This document shows positions 1 through 6,533 of a stretch of DNA of 7,139 bases, in pieces. The stretch's first letter is position 1. The number at the start of each line of letters is the position of its first letter. The notes beneath the pieces are model-generated. The model was not told the DNA's origin and ran no database searches. It saw nothing but the letters and a program-made list of their open reading frames with translations. A program made the position numbers and the translations under genes. Origin of the DNA: Micrococcales bacterium (lineage in GTDB: Bacteria; Actinomycetota; Actinomycetes; S36-B12); contig PBWE01000008.1 in the NCBI GenBank assembly GCA_002728915.1, positions 42,298 to 49,436 on the forward strand, given 5' to 3'.

Positions 1-1333
1 CCTCTCGACGACGCATTTCGTCCGACCGTTGGGCTAAGTCGTCGTCCCGAAGCGACACAGCTACCTCACGTTCAGAAAGTCTCTCTTCAAATTCACTCAG
101 GGCTTCTTGCCTCTCATCCAGGTCCCGGACCACCTGAGTCGCTGACTTCTCACGTCGCTCGACCTCTTGCTCTCGAGCTTTCATCTGGTCTTGTTGCGCG
201 AGAAGTGAGGCTTCCCTGCTTTCTAGATTACTGAGCTCCTGCCGGCTAACTTCCACCTGCTGCTCTAGAGCAAGTCTGTCTTTCAGTAGCTTCTTCTCCA
301 GCAGATCTATTTCGGCCGCATCGGTCACCAACTTCTCACGAGCCGTCTCCATTTCGTCTCGCAAATCTTCAAGTTGCTCTCGCAGCGACTCAATATTGGC
401 CTGGTCCCTTACGATCTGAACGCGCTCATCCTCCAGCGCAGAGCGTGTCCCTTCAAGTTCAGCGCGTAGTTCGCGCAATGCAGCACGCTCCGTACTGAGT
501 TCACGCTGTTCACGTCCAATCACTTCGTGTTGTTCACCCAGTGCATTCAATACGGACGACGAGTCGTCATCCCTTTGGGACGTGAGTAAGCGCTCCCTAG
601 CAAATGCCGATTTCGCTTGCTCAAGGTCGGCGCGGTCTTCTGCCAGTTGTTCTTCTTTCGCCTTCAGTTCCACATAGAAGTTTCGGACCTTTTCCTTCAG
701 TGCTTGAAACTCCGGACTGCTTTCGCTCACGGCATTGACGCTGGTGTCGTAAACCTCATCCTGGACAGAATCGCCTTGACTTTGGTTCTGCACCTCAGCA
801 GATGTCTCTTCGGGCTCAGAGTCTTCTCCTGCATTCACCGGTGCGGTGTCGCGTTTGTTCAGGCTTCGACGTTGTTTGACAATTCGAAGAACGTGAGCTC
901 GAGTTTCCTCGGGTGAAGATTGCTCGACAAGGTCGTTCACGGTAATCCGCTTGGGCCGCGGTTCCACTTGAACTAGCTCAGGGCTTGTCTCTGAGTCCAT
1001 GGACACAGGCTCGTCGTGCCCAGGCCCCATCGGATTCTCCTCACGCGGTGCCGGATCGTCGGATCCAGCACTGTTATCGCCGCTAGGAACTGTCGTGGGA
1101 AGAATCGGCAACAGCTGCTCGGACGTTTCTTCCGAATCGTGGTCGGCGTCACCGTCTACGTCGGATGTGGTGAGCGGAGTATCGCTCCTCACCAGTCCCT
1201 GCTCTAAGGACACGCGCTTGGCTCGCCGCTTGCGACGGCTCACAAGCAGGTCAAAAATGACGAAAAGGAGAACGCCCAGCAGGATCAGGGACAACAGGGG
1301 GTTACCCGCAACGAAGTCAACGACGCCGGACAT
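1..1333 (-). CDS. Membrane-anchored coiled-coil protein of unknown function (3' end beyond left edge)
   Basis: I do not recognise this gene. An open frame runs from ATG at 1333 to the left edge without a stop, giving 444 residues plus one base. An in-frame TGA lies two codons upstream, and GAGG (1340-1343) sits 6 bases before the ATG, so the start is well fixed. Residues about 12-31 form one hydrophobic helix, followed by the basic stretch SRRKRRAKR; by the positive-inside rule the N-terminus is outside and the rest cytoplasmic. Residues about 50-200 are an acidic, Ser/Pro/Glu-rich, probably disordered linker. From about 205 to the edge the chain is Glu/Arg/Gln/Leu-rich with heptad-like spacing, a long coiled coil. 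Cysteine is absent. Codons such as TTA, CTA and AGT are common, and hand-counted 60-base blocks are near 48-57% GC. The layout recalls RmuC- or ZipA-like proteins, but no diagnostic domain is visible. The C-terminal part, possibly holding the functional domain, is missing. Confidence 0.85.
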   Translation of the reverse strand, partial: MSGVVDFVAGNPLLSLILLGVLLFVIFDLLVSRRKRRAKRVSLEQGLVRSDTPLTTSDVDGDADHDSEETSEQLLPILPTTVPSGDNSAGSDDPAPREENPMGPGHDEPVSMDSETSPELVQVEPRPKRITVNDLVEQSSPEETRAHVLRIVKQRRSLNKRDTAPVNAGEDSEPEETSAEVQNQSQGDSVQDEVYDTSVNAVSESSPEFQALKEKVRNFYVELKAKEEQLAEDRADLEQAKSAFARERLLTSQRDDDSSSVLNALGEQHEVIGREQRELSTERAALRELRAELEGTRSALEDERVQIVRDQANIESLREQLEDLRDEMETAREKLVTDAAEIDLLEKKLLKDRLALEQQVEVSRQELSNLESREASLLAQQDQMKAREQEVERREKSATQVVRDLDERQEALSEFEERLSEREVAVSLRDDDLAQRSDEMRRRE

Positions 1334-1378
1334 CAGTCACCTCAGCCCTCTCACACACTCTTTTCAGAAAGCGACGAA

Positions 1379-1409
1379 ATTATGCCGTATTCCCCCGAAT
1401 TTGGTGCAA
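1379..1409 (-). promoter_or_regulatory. Possible sigma70-type promoter for the coiled-coil gene
   Basis: Read on the minus strand, TTGCAC (1404-1409) is followed after 19 bases by CATAAT (1379-1384). The -10 match is good, the -35 is only half matched and the spacer is long. It would start transcription near 1371 and give a leader of about 38 bases with the GAGG ribosome site at its end. If real, the coiled-coil gene has its own promoter and does not rely only on read-through from ctaF. This is a match by eye. Confidence 0.3.
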
Positions 1410-1425
1410 GGACCCCGGGTGGCAG

Positions 1426-1454
1426 GACTCGCTCACCAATGCGCGCTGAGCGTC
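1426..1454 (-). terminator. Weak hairpin after ctaF, possible terminator
   Basis: CGCTCA (1430-1435) and TGAGCG (1447-1452) are perfect 6-base inverted repeats around an 11-base loop. The stem can instead be lengthened by pairing GAC 1426-1428 with GTC 1452-1454 across a 2-base bulge. It begins about 20 bases beyond the ctaF stop. No T-run follows on the minus strand, so it is not a classical intrinsic terminator, although high-GC actinobacteria often lack the T-run. It may only stabilise the 3' end of the mRNA or be chance. Confidence 0.2.
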
Positions 1455-1471
1455 GGCGCCGTCGGACAGGC

Positions 1472-1867
1472 CTAGCGAGCGAACTCGCCCCGGTAGTACT
1501 CAAAGAGCCAACCCACGATGCCTAGCAGCAGCACGGCACCACCGAGAACAATGACCCATACGGCGAAGACCAAACCCATGGCAATCGTTGCTGCCCCCAG
1601 GCCCACCACGAGCGGCCACCACGAATGGGGGCTGAAGAATCCGTATTCCGGATCGGCCTCATCAATTTCGCCATCGGATCGGTCTTCGGGCCGGGGGTAC
1701 ACGCGCTTGGCGGTGTAGAGGACGTAGAAGGCGACGAGAAAGGCGAGTGCCCCAGTCAAGACGAGAAGGGTGGTGCCGACCTCATCGCGACTCAGGTACC
1801 AGTAGGCCCCGCTGATCGCCCAGAAGAAGAGGAAGCCGAGTGCGAATGTCCAACCTTCGATCTTCAC
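1472..1867 (-). CDS. ctaF: Cytochrome c oxidase subunit IV, actinobacterial type
   Basis: Small integral membrane subunit of the actinobacterial aa3 oxidase, which in this phylum forms a supercomplex with cytochrome bcc. The 131-residue length is close to the usual 130-140. Four hydrophobic segments lie at about residues 6-24, 32-52, 85-104 and 106-124. A charged acidic loop (about 55-75) precedes the family motif [10 protein letters not shown] (76-85), and the end FEYYRGEF is also typical. The start is GTG at 1865-1867, which overlaps the ctaD stop as GTGA. GGAGG (1874-1878) lies 6 bases upstream, so translation is probably both coupled to ctaD and supported by its own ribosome site. It is the last gene of ctaC-ctaD-ctaF. 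The role of subunit IV is structural as far as is known; it carries no metal ligands. Confidence 0.93.
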   Translation of the reverse strand: MKIEGWTFALGFLFFWAISGAYWYLSRDEVGTTLLVLTGALAFLVAFYVLYTAKRVYPRPEDRSDGEIDEADPEYGFFSPHSWWPLVVGLGAATIAMGLVFAVWVIVLGGAVLLLGIVGWLFEYYRGEFAR

Positions 1868-3591
1868 AGGTGGCCTCCACCGGATTGGCTGGCGCTCGTG
1901 CTGATCTGGGGTTGTGACCGTGCACTGGGCGGCGCCAGTTCCGGGTGGTGGAGATCGAATGCGGGGCGCTCACTTCGAATGCGGGGAAGCGACGTGAAGT
2001 TGTGCCGCGGTGGCGGACAACTCGTTGCCCATTCCAGCGAGCCTCCCCATCCCCACGGATCGTCGACGGTGACCTTCGGGGCGTTCTTCATGGTCGTCAA
2101 GACATTCCAGATGAAGAACAGAGTCGAGATGCCGAGGATTGCTGCACCGACGGTCGAAACGATGTTCAACGTGGTGAAGCCGTCGACCGGCAGATAGTCC
2201 CCGTACCGGCGTGGCATGCCCTGCACTCCGAGCCAATGCTGAACCAGGAACGTGACCTGGAATCCGATGAACAGCAGCCAGAAGTGGATTTTGCCCAGAC
2301 GCTCGTTCAGCATCTTGCCGGTCATCTTGGGCCACCAGAAGTACAGACCCGCAAACATGAGGAAGACCACGGTTCCGAAGACGACGTAGTGGAAGTGAGC
2401 GACAACGAAGTAGCTATCGGATACGTGGAAGTCCAGCGGTGGTGCCGACAAGATAATTCCGGTCAGGCCTCCGAACAGGAAGGTGACCATGAAACCCATC
2501 GTCCACAGCATGGGCGTGTCGAAGGAGATGGAGCCCCGCCACATGGTGCCGATCCAGTTGAAGAACTTCACGCCCGTCGGTACGGCGATCAGCATTGTCA
2601 TCAAGGCGAAGAACGGCAGATATACCGAACCCGTGACGTACATGTGGTGCGCCCACACTGCGAAACTGAGAGCTCCGATTGCCATGGTGGCGAAGATCAA
2701 GCCCTTGTAGCCGAAGACGGGTTTACGAGAGAAGACCGGGATGATCTCGCTGGCGATGCCGAAGAACGGCAGCGCGATGATGTACACCTCGGGGTGACCG
2801 AAGAACCAGAACAAGTGTTGCCACAAGATGGCTCCACCGTTTTCGGGCAGGAAGACGACCGAGCCGAAGGTTCTGTCGATGAACATCACCACGAGAGCAG
2901 CGGCAAGAACGGGGAACGCCACCAAGACGAGCACCGAGGTGATGAAGATCGTCCACGTAAAGATGGGCATCCGGAACATGGTCATGCCCGGTGCTCGCAT
3001 GGTCATGATCGTCGTGACGAAGTTGACTCCACCCAAGATGGTGCCGAGACCGCCGACCGCCAAGCCGATGAACCACAGGTCCGCGCCGGCGCTCGGGGAG
3101 AAGACAGCGTTGCTCAGCGGCGCGTAGGCGAACCAGCCGAAGGAGGCGGCCCCGCCGGGGGTCAGGAAGCCGGCGGCGACGATGAGGCCACCGAAGAGGA
3201 ACAGCCAGTAACCGAACATGTTCAGCCGGGGGAAGGCGACGTCCGGTGAGCCGATCTGCAGCGGCATGATGACGTTGCCGAATCCGATGAACAGCGGCGT
3301 GGCGAACAGCAGCAGCATGATGGTGCCGTGCATGGTGAACAGCTGGTTGTACTGCTCTAGGGAGATCATTTGCAGCCCGGGCAGGGCGAGTTCTGCTCGG
3401 ATGACCAGCGCCATCAGTCCAGCGATGAAGAACCAGATCATCGACGTGAAGATGTACATGTAGCCGATGGTCTTGTGGTCGGTCGATGTCGCCCAGTTGA
3501 CGATCGCCTTGCCGATGCTCGGGCGGCGCGGGGTATAGACCGGCGCTTCGGTCGTCGTGCTCGTGACGGGGGGCTCGTTCAGAAGAGTCAT
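1864..3591 (-). CDS. ctaD: Cytochrome c oxidase subunit I (aa3 type, haem-copper catalytic subunit)
   Basis: Catalytic subunit of the terminal oxidase: it reduces O2 to water and pumps protons across the cytoplasmic membrane. The 575 residues contain the expected run of about twelve membrane helices. Visible ligands: H88 in FTMHG and H401 (haem a), H399 in HFHYV (haem a3), and H266, H315 and H316 (CuB), with Y270 of HPEVY as the expected His-Tyr crosslink. Proton-route residues are present: D117 and N124 (D-channel entrance, [11 protein letters not shown]), E268 and K342 (K-channel, PTGVKFFNW). This is an A-type, pumping-competent enzyme. The actinobacterial tail [15 protein letters not shown] is followed by about 25 extra Ser/Gln/Pro/Gly-rich residues. 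ATG at 3591 overlaps the ctaC stop as ATGA, and GAGGAG (3600-3605) is 8 bases upstream. The last codons overlap the ctaF start. Confidence 0.98.
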   Translation of the reverse strand: MTLLNEPPVTSTTTEAPVYTPRRPSIGKAIVNWATSTDHKTIGYMYIFTSMIWFFIAGLMALVIRAELALPGLQMISLEQYNQLFTMHGTIMLLLFATPLFIGFGNVIMPLQIGSPDVAFPRLNMFGYWLFLFGGLIVAAGFLTPGGAASFGWFAYAPLSNAVFSPSAGADLWFIGLAVGGLGTILGGVNFVTTIMTMRAPGMTMFRMPIFTWTIFITSVLVLVAFPVLAAALVVMFIDRTFGSVVFLPENGGAILWQHLFWFFGHPEVYIIALPFFGIASEIIPVFSRKPVFGYKGLIFATMAIGALSFAVWAHHMYVTGSVYLPFFALMTMLIAVPTGVKFFNWIGTMWRGSISFDTPMLWTMGFMVTFLFGGLTGIILSAPPLDFHVSDSYFVVAHFHYVVFGTVVFLMFAGLYFWWPKMTGKMLNERLGKIHFWLLFIGFQVTFLVQHWLGVQGMPRRYGDYLPVDGFTTLNIVSTVGAAILGISTLFFIWNVLTTMKNAPKVTVDDPWGWGGSLEWATSCPPPRHNFTSLPRIRSERPAFDLHHPELAPPSARSQPQISTSASQSGGGHL

Positions 3592-4457
3592 AGCCTGCGC
3601 TCCTCGGGGCGTTGTCCATCGCTGTTGATGCGATCGCTATCGAGTTTCCCTGTTTGACCCTTCGCGCGCAGCTCACCCATCTTGGCGTCGAACTCGTCTC
3701 GCTCAACCACCTTCACCTGGAACAGCATCCGGGCGTGGTCGACGCCGCACAGTTCCGCGCACTTGCCGGCGTACGTGCCGATCTTGTCCGGGGTCAACTC
3801 GAAGGCATTGGTTTTCCCGGGAACGACGTCCATCTTGAACAGGAAGGACGGAACCCAGAAGGAGTGGATGACATCCGGTGAGTTCAGCTCGAAGCGAATC
3901 TTCTCGTCCACCGGCAAATACAGGGTCGGTGGCTCACCGGGTGAACCCTCCCCGTAGGGAACACCTACGTCGTAGGTGTCTTGATCGACATAGTTGAAGG
4001 CCCATGACCAGCGGAAGCCCACGACGCCGACCGTCTGCTGCTGGTCGTTGTCGAGGGTCAAGATCTCACTTTGGTCCCGAGCCGTGAACCAGAAAAGGCC
4101 GAGGATCATGATGAGCGGGACGATCGTGTAGAGCGCCTCGAGCGGGAGGTTGTACTTGGTTTGCTCCGGTACCTCGTTCGCGTGCCGACGCCGGTACGCG
4201 ATAGCGGCCCAGATCATCAGCCCCCAGGTGACGATGCCAACGGCCCATGCAGCGATCCACGATCCGTTCCACAGGTTCTGAATGATGGGCGCCTCCACCG
4301 ACGCCGGCTCCGGAAGGTCGAAGAAGAACGCCTCGTTGGCGGTGCATCCGGTGAGAGCCAGACCCGTGAGCGCGAGTGCTGCGGTCCCGAGGAGAGCCCG
4401 GCTCGACCGGGATCGCTCGGTGTTCGCACGCAGACGGGCAGCCACGTCGTGATTCAC
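3588..4457 (-). CDS. ctaC: Cytochrome c oxidase subunit II, CuA-binding lipoprotein
   Basis: Carries the binuclear CuA centre that receives electrons and passes them to haem a of subunit I. The 289 residues begin with an Arg-rich N-region, a hydrophobic stretch and the lipobox LTGC (Cys38), so it is probably processed and lipidated. Two membrane helices follow (about 66-88 and 107-125), then the extracytoplasmic cupredoxin domain. CuA ligands are complete: H198 (VIHSFWVP), C233, E235 (main chain), C237, H241 and M244 in [12 protein letters not shown]. The aromatic electron-entry segment FRWSWAFNY (148-156) is present. No fused C-terminal cytochrome c domain follows, consistent with electron delivery from a cytochrome cc partner as in actinobacterial supercomplexes. 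The tail (about 253-289) is charged. The start is GTG at 4455-4457 with AGAAGGG (4464-4470) 6 bases upstream; the start codon lies within an inverted repeat. First gene of the operon, divergent from the desulfurase-like gene. Confidence 0.96.
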   Translation of the reverse strand: MNHDVAARLRANTERSRSSRALLGTAALALTGLALTGCTANEAFFFDLPEPASVEAPIIQNLWNGSWIAAWAVGIVTWGLMIWAAIAYRRRHANEVPEQTKYNLPLEALYTIVPLIMILGLFWFTARDQSEILTLDNDQQQTVGVVGFRWSWAFNYVDQDTYDVGVPYGEGSPGEPPTLYLPVDEKIRFELNSPDVIHSFWVPSFLFKMDVVPGKTNAFELTPDKIGTYAGKCAELCGVDHARMLFQVKVVERDEFDAKMGELRAKGQTGKLDSDRINSDGQRPEERRL

Positions 4458-4464
4458 GAATCAC
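4449..4464. repeat. Inverted repeat spanning the ctaC start codon
   Basis: GTGATTC (4449-4455) and GAATCAC (4458-4464) are perfect 7-base inverted arms separated by two bases. The repeat contains the GTG start codon of ctaC (4455-4457) and touches the edge of its Shine-Dalgarno stretch. In the mRNA a six-pair stem with a 4-base loop would hold the start codon in a hairpin. In DNA the same symmetry would suit a dimeric regulator. It could also be chance. Confidence 0.4.
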
Positions 4465-4498
4465 CCTTCTTTTCCAGCGCCAACCCGAGTCTCTTTCC

Positions 4499-4513
4499 AG
4501 GGGGAAACCCCCT
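4499..4513. repeat. Compact G/C hairpin in the ctaC leader
   Basis: AGGGGG, AAA, CCCCCT (4499-4513) forms a perfect six-pair stem with a 3-base loop on the plus strand and its complement on the minus strand. It lies immediately downstream of the likely ctaC -10 box, at about the expected transcription start, so it would sit at the 5' end of the ctaC mRNA. It could be a stabilising 5' hairpin or an operator overlapping the start site. Confidence 0.4.
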
Positions 4514-4517
4514 ACGA

Positions 4518-4523
4518 AGACTA
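4518..4523 (-). promoter_or_regulatory. Possible -10 box for ctaCDF
   Basis: On the minus strand the hexamer TAGTCT (4518-4523) fits the actinobacterial TANNNT -10 pattern. It would place the start near 4510 and give a leader of about 50 bases before the ctaC GTG. No convincing -35 box stands 16-18 bases upstream. This is the best candidate I see in the divergent region, chosen by eye. Confidence 0.28.
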
Positions 4524-4598
4524 GCGCACCGAGCACCCTCGAACCCCCCGGGGAGAGGGAGAAATAAGCCGATGGAGGGTGACATCCACCACTCCCGC

Positions 4599-4604
4599 TA
4601 GCGT
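4599..4604 (+). promoter_or_regulatory. Possible -10 box of a leaderless promoter for the desulfurase-like gene
   Basis: TAGCGT (4599-4604) fits the TANNNT pattern and ends 6 bases before the ATG at 4611. That spacing would start the transcript at or next to the A of ATG, the usual arrangement for leaderless actinobacterial mRNAs. No purine-rich Shine-Dalgarno sequence is present just before this ATG, which supports leaderless translation. A GTGACA at 4579-4584 resembles a -35 but stands only 14 bases away. Confidence 0.35.
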
Positions 4605-4610
4605 GCGGCT

Positions 4611-5798
4611 ATGTCCGATCCGCAGGCACCGGCCTCCGCCGCTGAAACACGCAAAATCTGGCCGGACCCTGGACCTGCACCGCTGGCCGGTTACCTCGAT
4701 GCCGTCGCGGGCCAGCCCGTGCTTCCGATCGCAACCCAGGCCCTGGTCGCAGCCCTCGAGCAAGGCTGGTCCGACCCGGCTCGACTGCACCACCACGGTC
4801 GTCGCGCAGGGCTGGTTCTCGATACCGCGCGCACGGCGATCGCCAGCTTTCTGGGAGTGCCAGTGGCCTCCTGTTTCGTCGGAAGCTCCGGTTCCGATGT
4901 GTTGCGGGCGGCCGTTATGGGGCTCTACCAGGCCCGACTCTCCGCCGGAGCCCCTGCGCGCATCCTCGTTGGCGCGACCGAATCCATGGCCGTGACCTTC
5001 GCTACCCGCGCCTGCCCCGGCGTCGAAACCATCACCATCCCGGTCGATGCGTTCGGCCGCATCGACACCGAAGCACTCTCCGCCGCGATGAGTGATGGCG
5101 CGGCTCTGGTCTGCGTTCAGCAAGCCAATGCCGAAGTCGGGACCGTGCAGCCGGTGCCGGAAGTTCACGCTCTGTGTCGGCAGGCGGGGATTCCGATGGT
5201 CAGCGAAGCCACCCAGGTAGCCGGCCATCGGTCCGTCGGCGACGCCTGGGACGTCCTCGTCGCCGTTCCTCGTGACTGGGGTGGGCCCCCGGGGAGCGCG
5301 GTGCTGGTCGTCTCACCCGACGTTCGATGGCGACCGGACGAGGCTCCCGACCGCGGATGGGTCGGTGGCTTCCCCGACGTCGCGGCCGTGGCAGCAGCCG
5401 CGACCGCGGCGGAATACGTCGAGCCCCACTGGGAAGCACAAGCCGCGCACCACACCGCCATGATCGATCGCATTCGAACTGCCGCGGAAACATGGCCAGG
5501 GGTTCAGGTTGTCGGAGATCCCGTGGACCGACTCCCCCACATCGTCACTCTCGTCGCCGACGGGGTCGTCGGCGAAATCGTCGTCACCGAGTTGGACAAG
5601 CAGAGCATCGCGGTCGCCAGTGGATCCGCGTGCACGGCCGACACCCGGATGCCCAGCCACGTTCTCGAAGCGATGGGTGTTTTCGATCCGACCAAGTCGG
5701 GAAGCCTGCGCGTGTCCTTGCCCTACGGATGCACCGACGCGTCAATCGACGTTTTCCTCCACGAGGCGCCCCTGATCATCGCGGCCGCGCGCGGCTAG
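4611..5798 (+). CDS. Cysteine desulfurase-like protein (aminotransferase class V fold) lacking the PLP lysine
   Basis: The 395 residues align by eye with NifS/IscS-type desulfurases, which use PLP to move sulfur from cysteine onto an active-site Cys. Shared landmarks: YLD near 28-30, the segment SDPARLHHHGRRAG (54-67), NAEVG (173-177), the active-cysteine loop SGSACTADTRMPSHVL with C341, and RVSL (367-370). Key residues of the PLP site are changed. The segment equivalent to SGHKxxGPxG reads AVPRDWGGPPG (218-228) without lysine; the whole protein has only K15, K330 and K362. The PLP-stacking His of the TEH motif is S125, and the pyridine-binding Asp of DAxQ is E199. It therefore probably cannot act as a normal desulfurase; it may be a scaffold, sulfur acceptor or regulator, or have lost function. 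An in-frame TAG at 4599-4601 fixes the start at 4611. Divergent from ctaC; its stop overlaps that of aat. Confidence 0.85.
   Translation: MSDPQAPASAAETRKIWPDPGPAPLAGYLDAVAGQPVLPIATQALVAALEQGWSDPARLHHHGRRAGLVLDTARTAIASFLGVPVASCFVGSSGSDVLRAAVMGLYQARLSAGAPARILVGATESMAVTFATRACPGVETITIPVDAFGRIDTEALSAAMSDGAALVCVQQANAEVGTVQPVPEVHALCRQAGIPMVSEATQVAGHRSVGDAWDVLVAVPRDWGGPPGSAVLVVSPDVRWRPDEAPDRGWVGGFPDVAAVAAAATAAEYVEPHWEAQAAHHTAMIDRIRTAAETWPGVQVVGDPVDRLPHIVTLVADGVVGEIVVTELDKQSIAVASGSACTADTRMPSHVLEAMGVFDPTKSGSLRVSLPYGCTDASIDVFLHEAPLIIAAARG
5795..5798. other. CTAG shared as stop codon by two convergent genes
   Basis: CTAG reads TAG on both strands. The plus-strand desulfurase-like gene ends at 5796-5798 and the minus-strand aat gene ends at 5795-5797. 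There is no room for a terminator between them, so each transcript must run into the other gene unless termination occurs inside coding sequence. Confidence 0.9.
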
Positions 5799-6502
5799 TA
5801 GCGATCGGCCGTGGCGTCGCCGCCCAGACACGGTTTTTCGTTCACCACGGTGGCCAGTTTCGCGAGGTACTCCGCGCGGGTGATCTCGATCGCGCCCAGG
5901 CTCGCCAGATGATCGGTGCGCCACTGCACATCAATCAACCTTTCGCCCGGGCAGGCACGCAGGATCTCTACCAGTGCGACGAGTGCAACCTTGGACGCGT
6001 CGCGCCGTCGGTGAAACATCGACTCCCCCGCGAACAATCCACCCACTTCGACCCCGTACAAGCCGCCAACAAGTTCACCGTCCTGCCACACCTCGATCGA
6101 ATGCGCATAGCCACGTCGGTGCAGTTCTGCGTAGGCGTCGACGAATTCTTCGGTGATCCAGCCATGTGGTCGGTTCGGGTCCGCGCATGAGCGAACGACG
6201 TCTACGAAGCACTGATCCACGGACGTGTCCATGCGCCGCACGGATGACGCCAACGACCGCGACACCTTCAGAGATGCCGGGTAGAGCACACCCCGCGGAT
6301 CGGGTGACCACCAGCCGAGCGCCTCGCTCCCACCGCTGCCATGACCGGTGACGGCGACGTGCATCGGAAACAAGCCCTGCCGGTAGGCCGACACAAGCGT
6401 GCCGGGGTCGAGCCCTCCACCGATTGCTACCAGGTCTTCCCCGGGTTCGGCGACGGAGAGGTCGACCAATCCCCACTCGGCGGGTGGCAGAGGCTCGGAC
6501 AT
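5795..6502 (-). CDS. aat: Leucyl/phenylalanyl-tRNA-protein transferase
   Basis: Cytoplasmic enzyme that transfers Leu or Phe from aminoacyl-tRNA to proteins with N-terminal Arg or Lys, creating N-degrons for ClpS/ClpAP-type proteolysis. Family landmarks appear in order (235-residue numbering): GLFPM (43-47), WWSPDPR (64-70), WIT (115-117), HSIEVW (124-129), GELVGGLYG (132-140), FAGESMF (147-153), LIDVQ (179-183) and HLASLGA (188-194). E150, D181 and Q183 appear to match the catalytic residues known from the E. coli enzyme. The length is typical. Start choice is uncertain: I prefer ATG at 6502, but an in-frame TTG at 6523 would add seven residues (MRVRSAD). Neither has a good ribosome site. 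It begins 31 bases after the adoK stop, so the two probably form an operon. The stop TAG (5795-5797) overlaps the stop of the opposing desulfurase-like gene. Confidence 0.95.
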   Translation of the reverse strand: MSEPLPPAEWGLVDLSVAEPGEDLVAIGGGLDPGTLVSAYRQGLFPMHVAVTGHGSGGSEALGWWSPDPRGVLYPASLKVSRSLASSVRRMDTSVDQCFVDVVRSCADPNRPHGWITEEFVDAYAELHRRGYAHSIEVWQDGELVGGLYGVEVGGLFAGESMFHRRRDASKVALVALVEILRACPGERLIDVQWRTDHLASLGAIEITRAEYLAKLATVVNEKPCLGGDATADRY

Positions 6503-6533
6503 ATCGGCCGACCGGACGCGCAACCAGGGTGCG

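Noticed and set aside
617..916. 99-codon open frame on the plus strand
   Set aside because: Antisense to the coiled-coil gene; its hydrophobic look comes from reading Glu/Lys codons backwards.
999..1475. 158-codon open frame on the plus strand
   Set aside because: Antisense to the N-terminal part of the coiled-coil gene. It is Ser/Arg/Thr-rich without recognisable features, and the opposite frame has a clear start, ribosome site and membrane helix.
1945..3249. 434-codon open frame on the plus strand opposite ctaD
   Set aside because: It lies wholly antisense to an unmistakable ctaD. Its product is full of His, Asp, Glu and Arg without any domain, as expected from reading membrane-helix codons backwards in GC-rich DNA.
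2723..3706. 327-codon open frame on the minus strand in another frame of ctaD
   Set aside because: Same strand but frame-shifted relative to ctaD; the product is Arg/His-rich low-complexity sequence. The ctaD frame carries all metal ligands without interruption.
4543..4554. C-run/G-run in the divergent region (CCCCGGGG core) as an operator
   Set aside because: Simple C/G runs form such palindromes easily in GC-rich intergenic DNA; there is no spacing relation to a promoter that I could support.
4521..5228. 235-codon open frame on the minus strand
   Set aside because: Antisense to the desulfurase-like gene and running through the divergent promoter region; Gly/Arg/His-rich with no family signal.
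4611..5798. The desulfurase-like gene as a pseudogene
   Set aside because: The frame is full-length with no stop or frameshift, and conserved motifs extend from the N-terminus to the end. Loss of the lysine looks like a change of function, not decay.
5327..6190. 287-codon open frame on the plus strand
   Set aside because: It crosses the junction of the desulfurase-like gene and aat in a different frame and is Arg-rich without motifs, a typical GC-rich shadow.
6523..6523. TTG at 6523 as the aat start
   Set aside because: It lacks a ribosome site and the seven added residues do not resemble the family. ATG at 6502 is preferred, although the TTG cannot be excluded.
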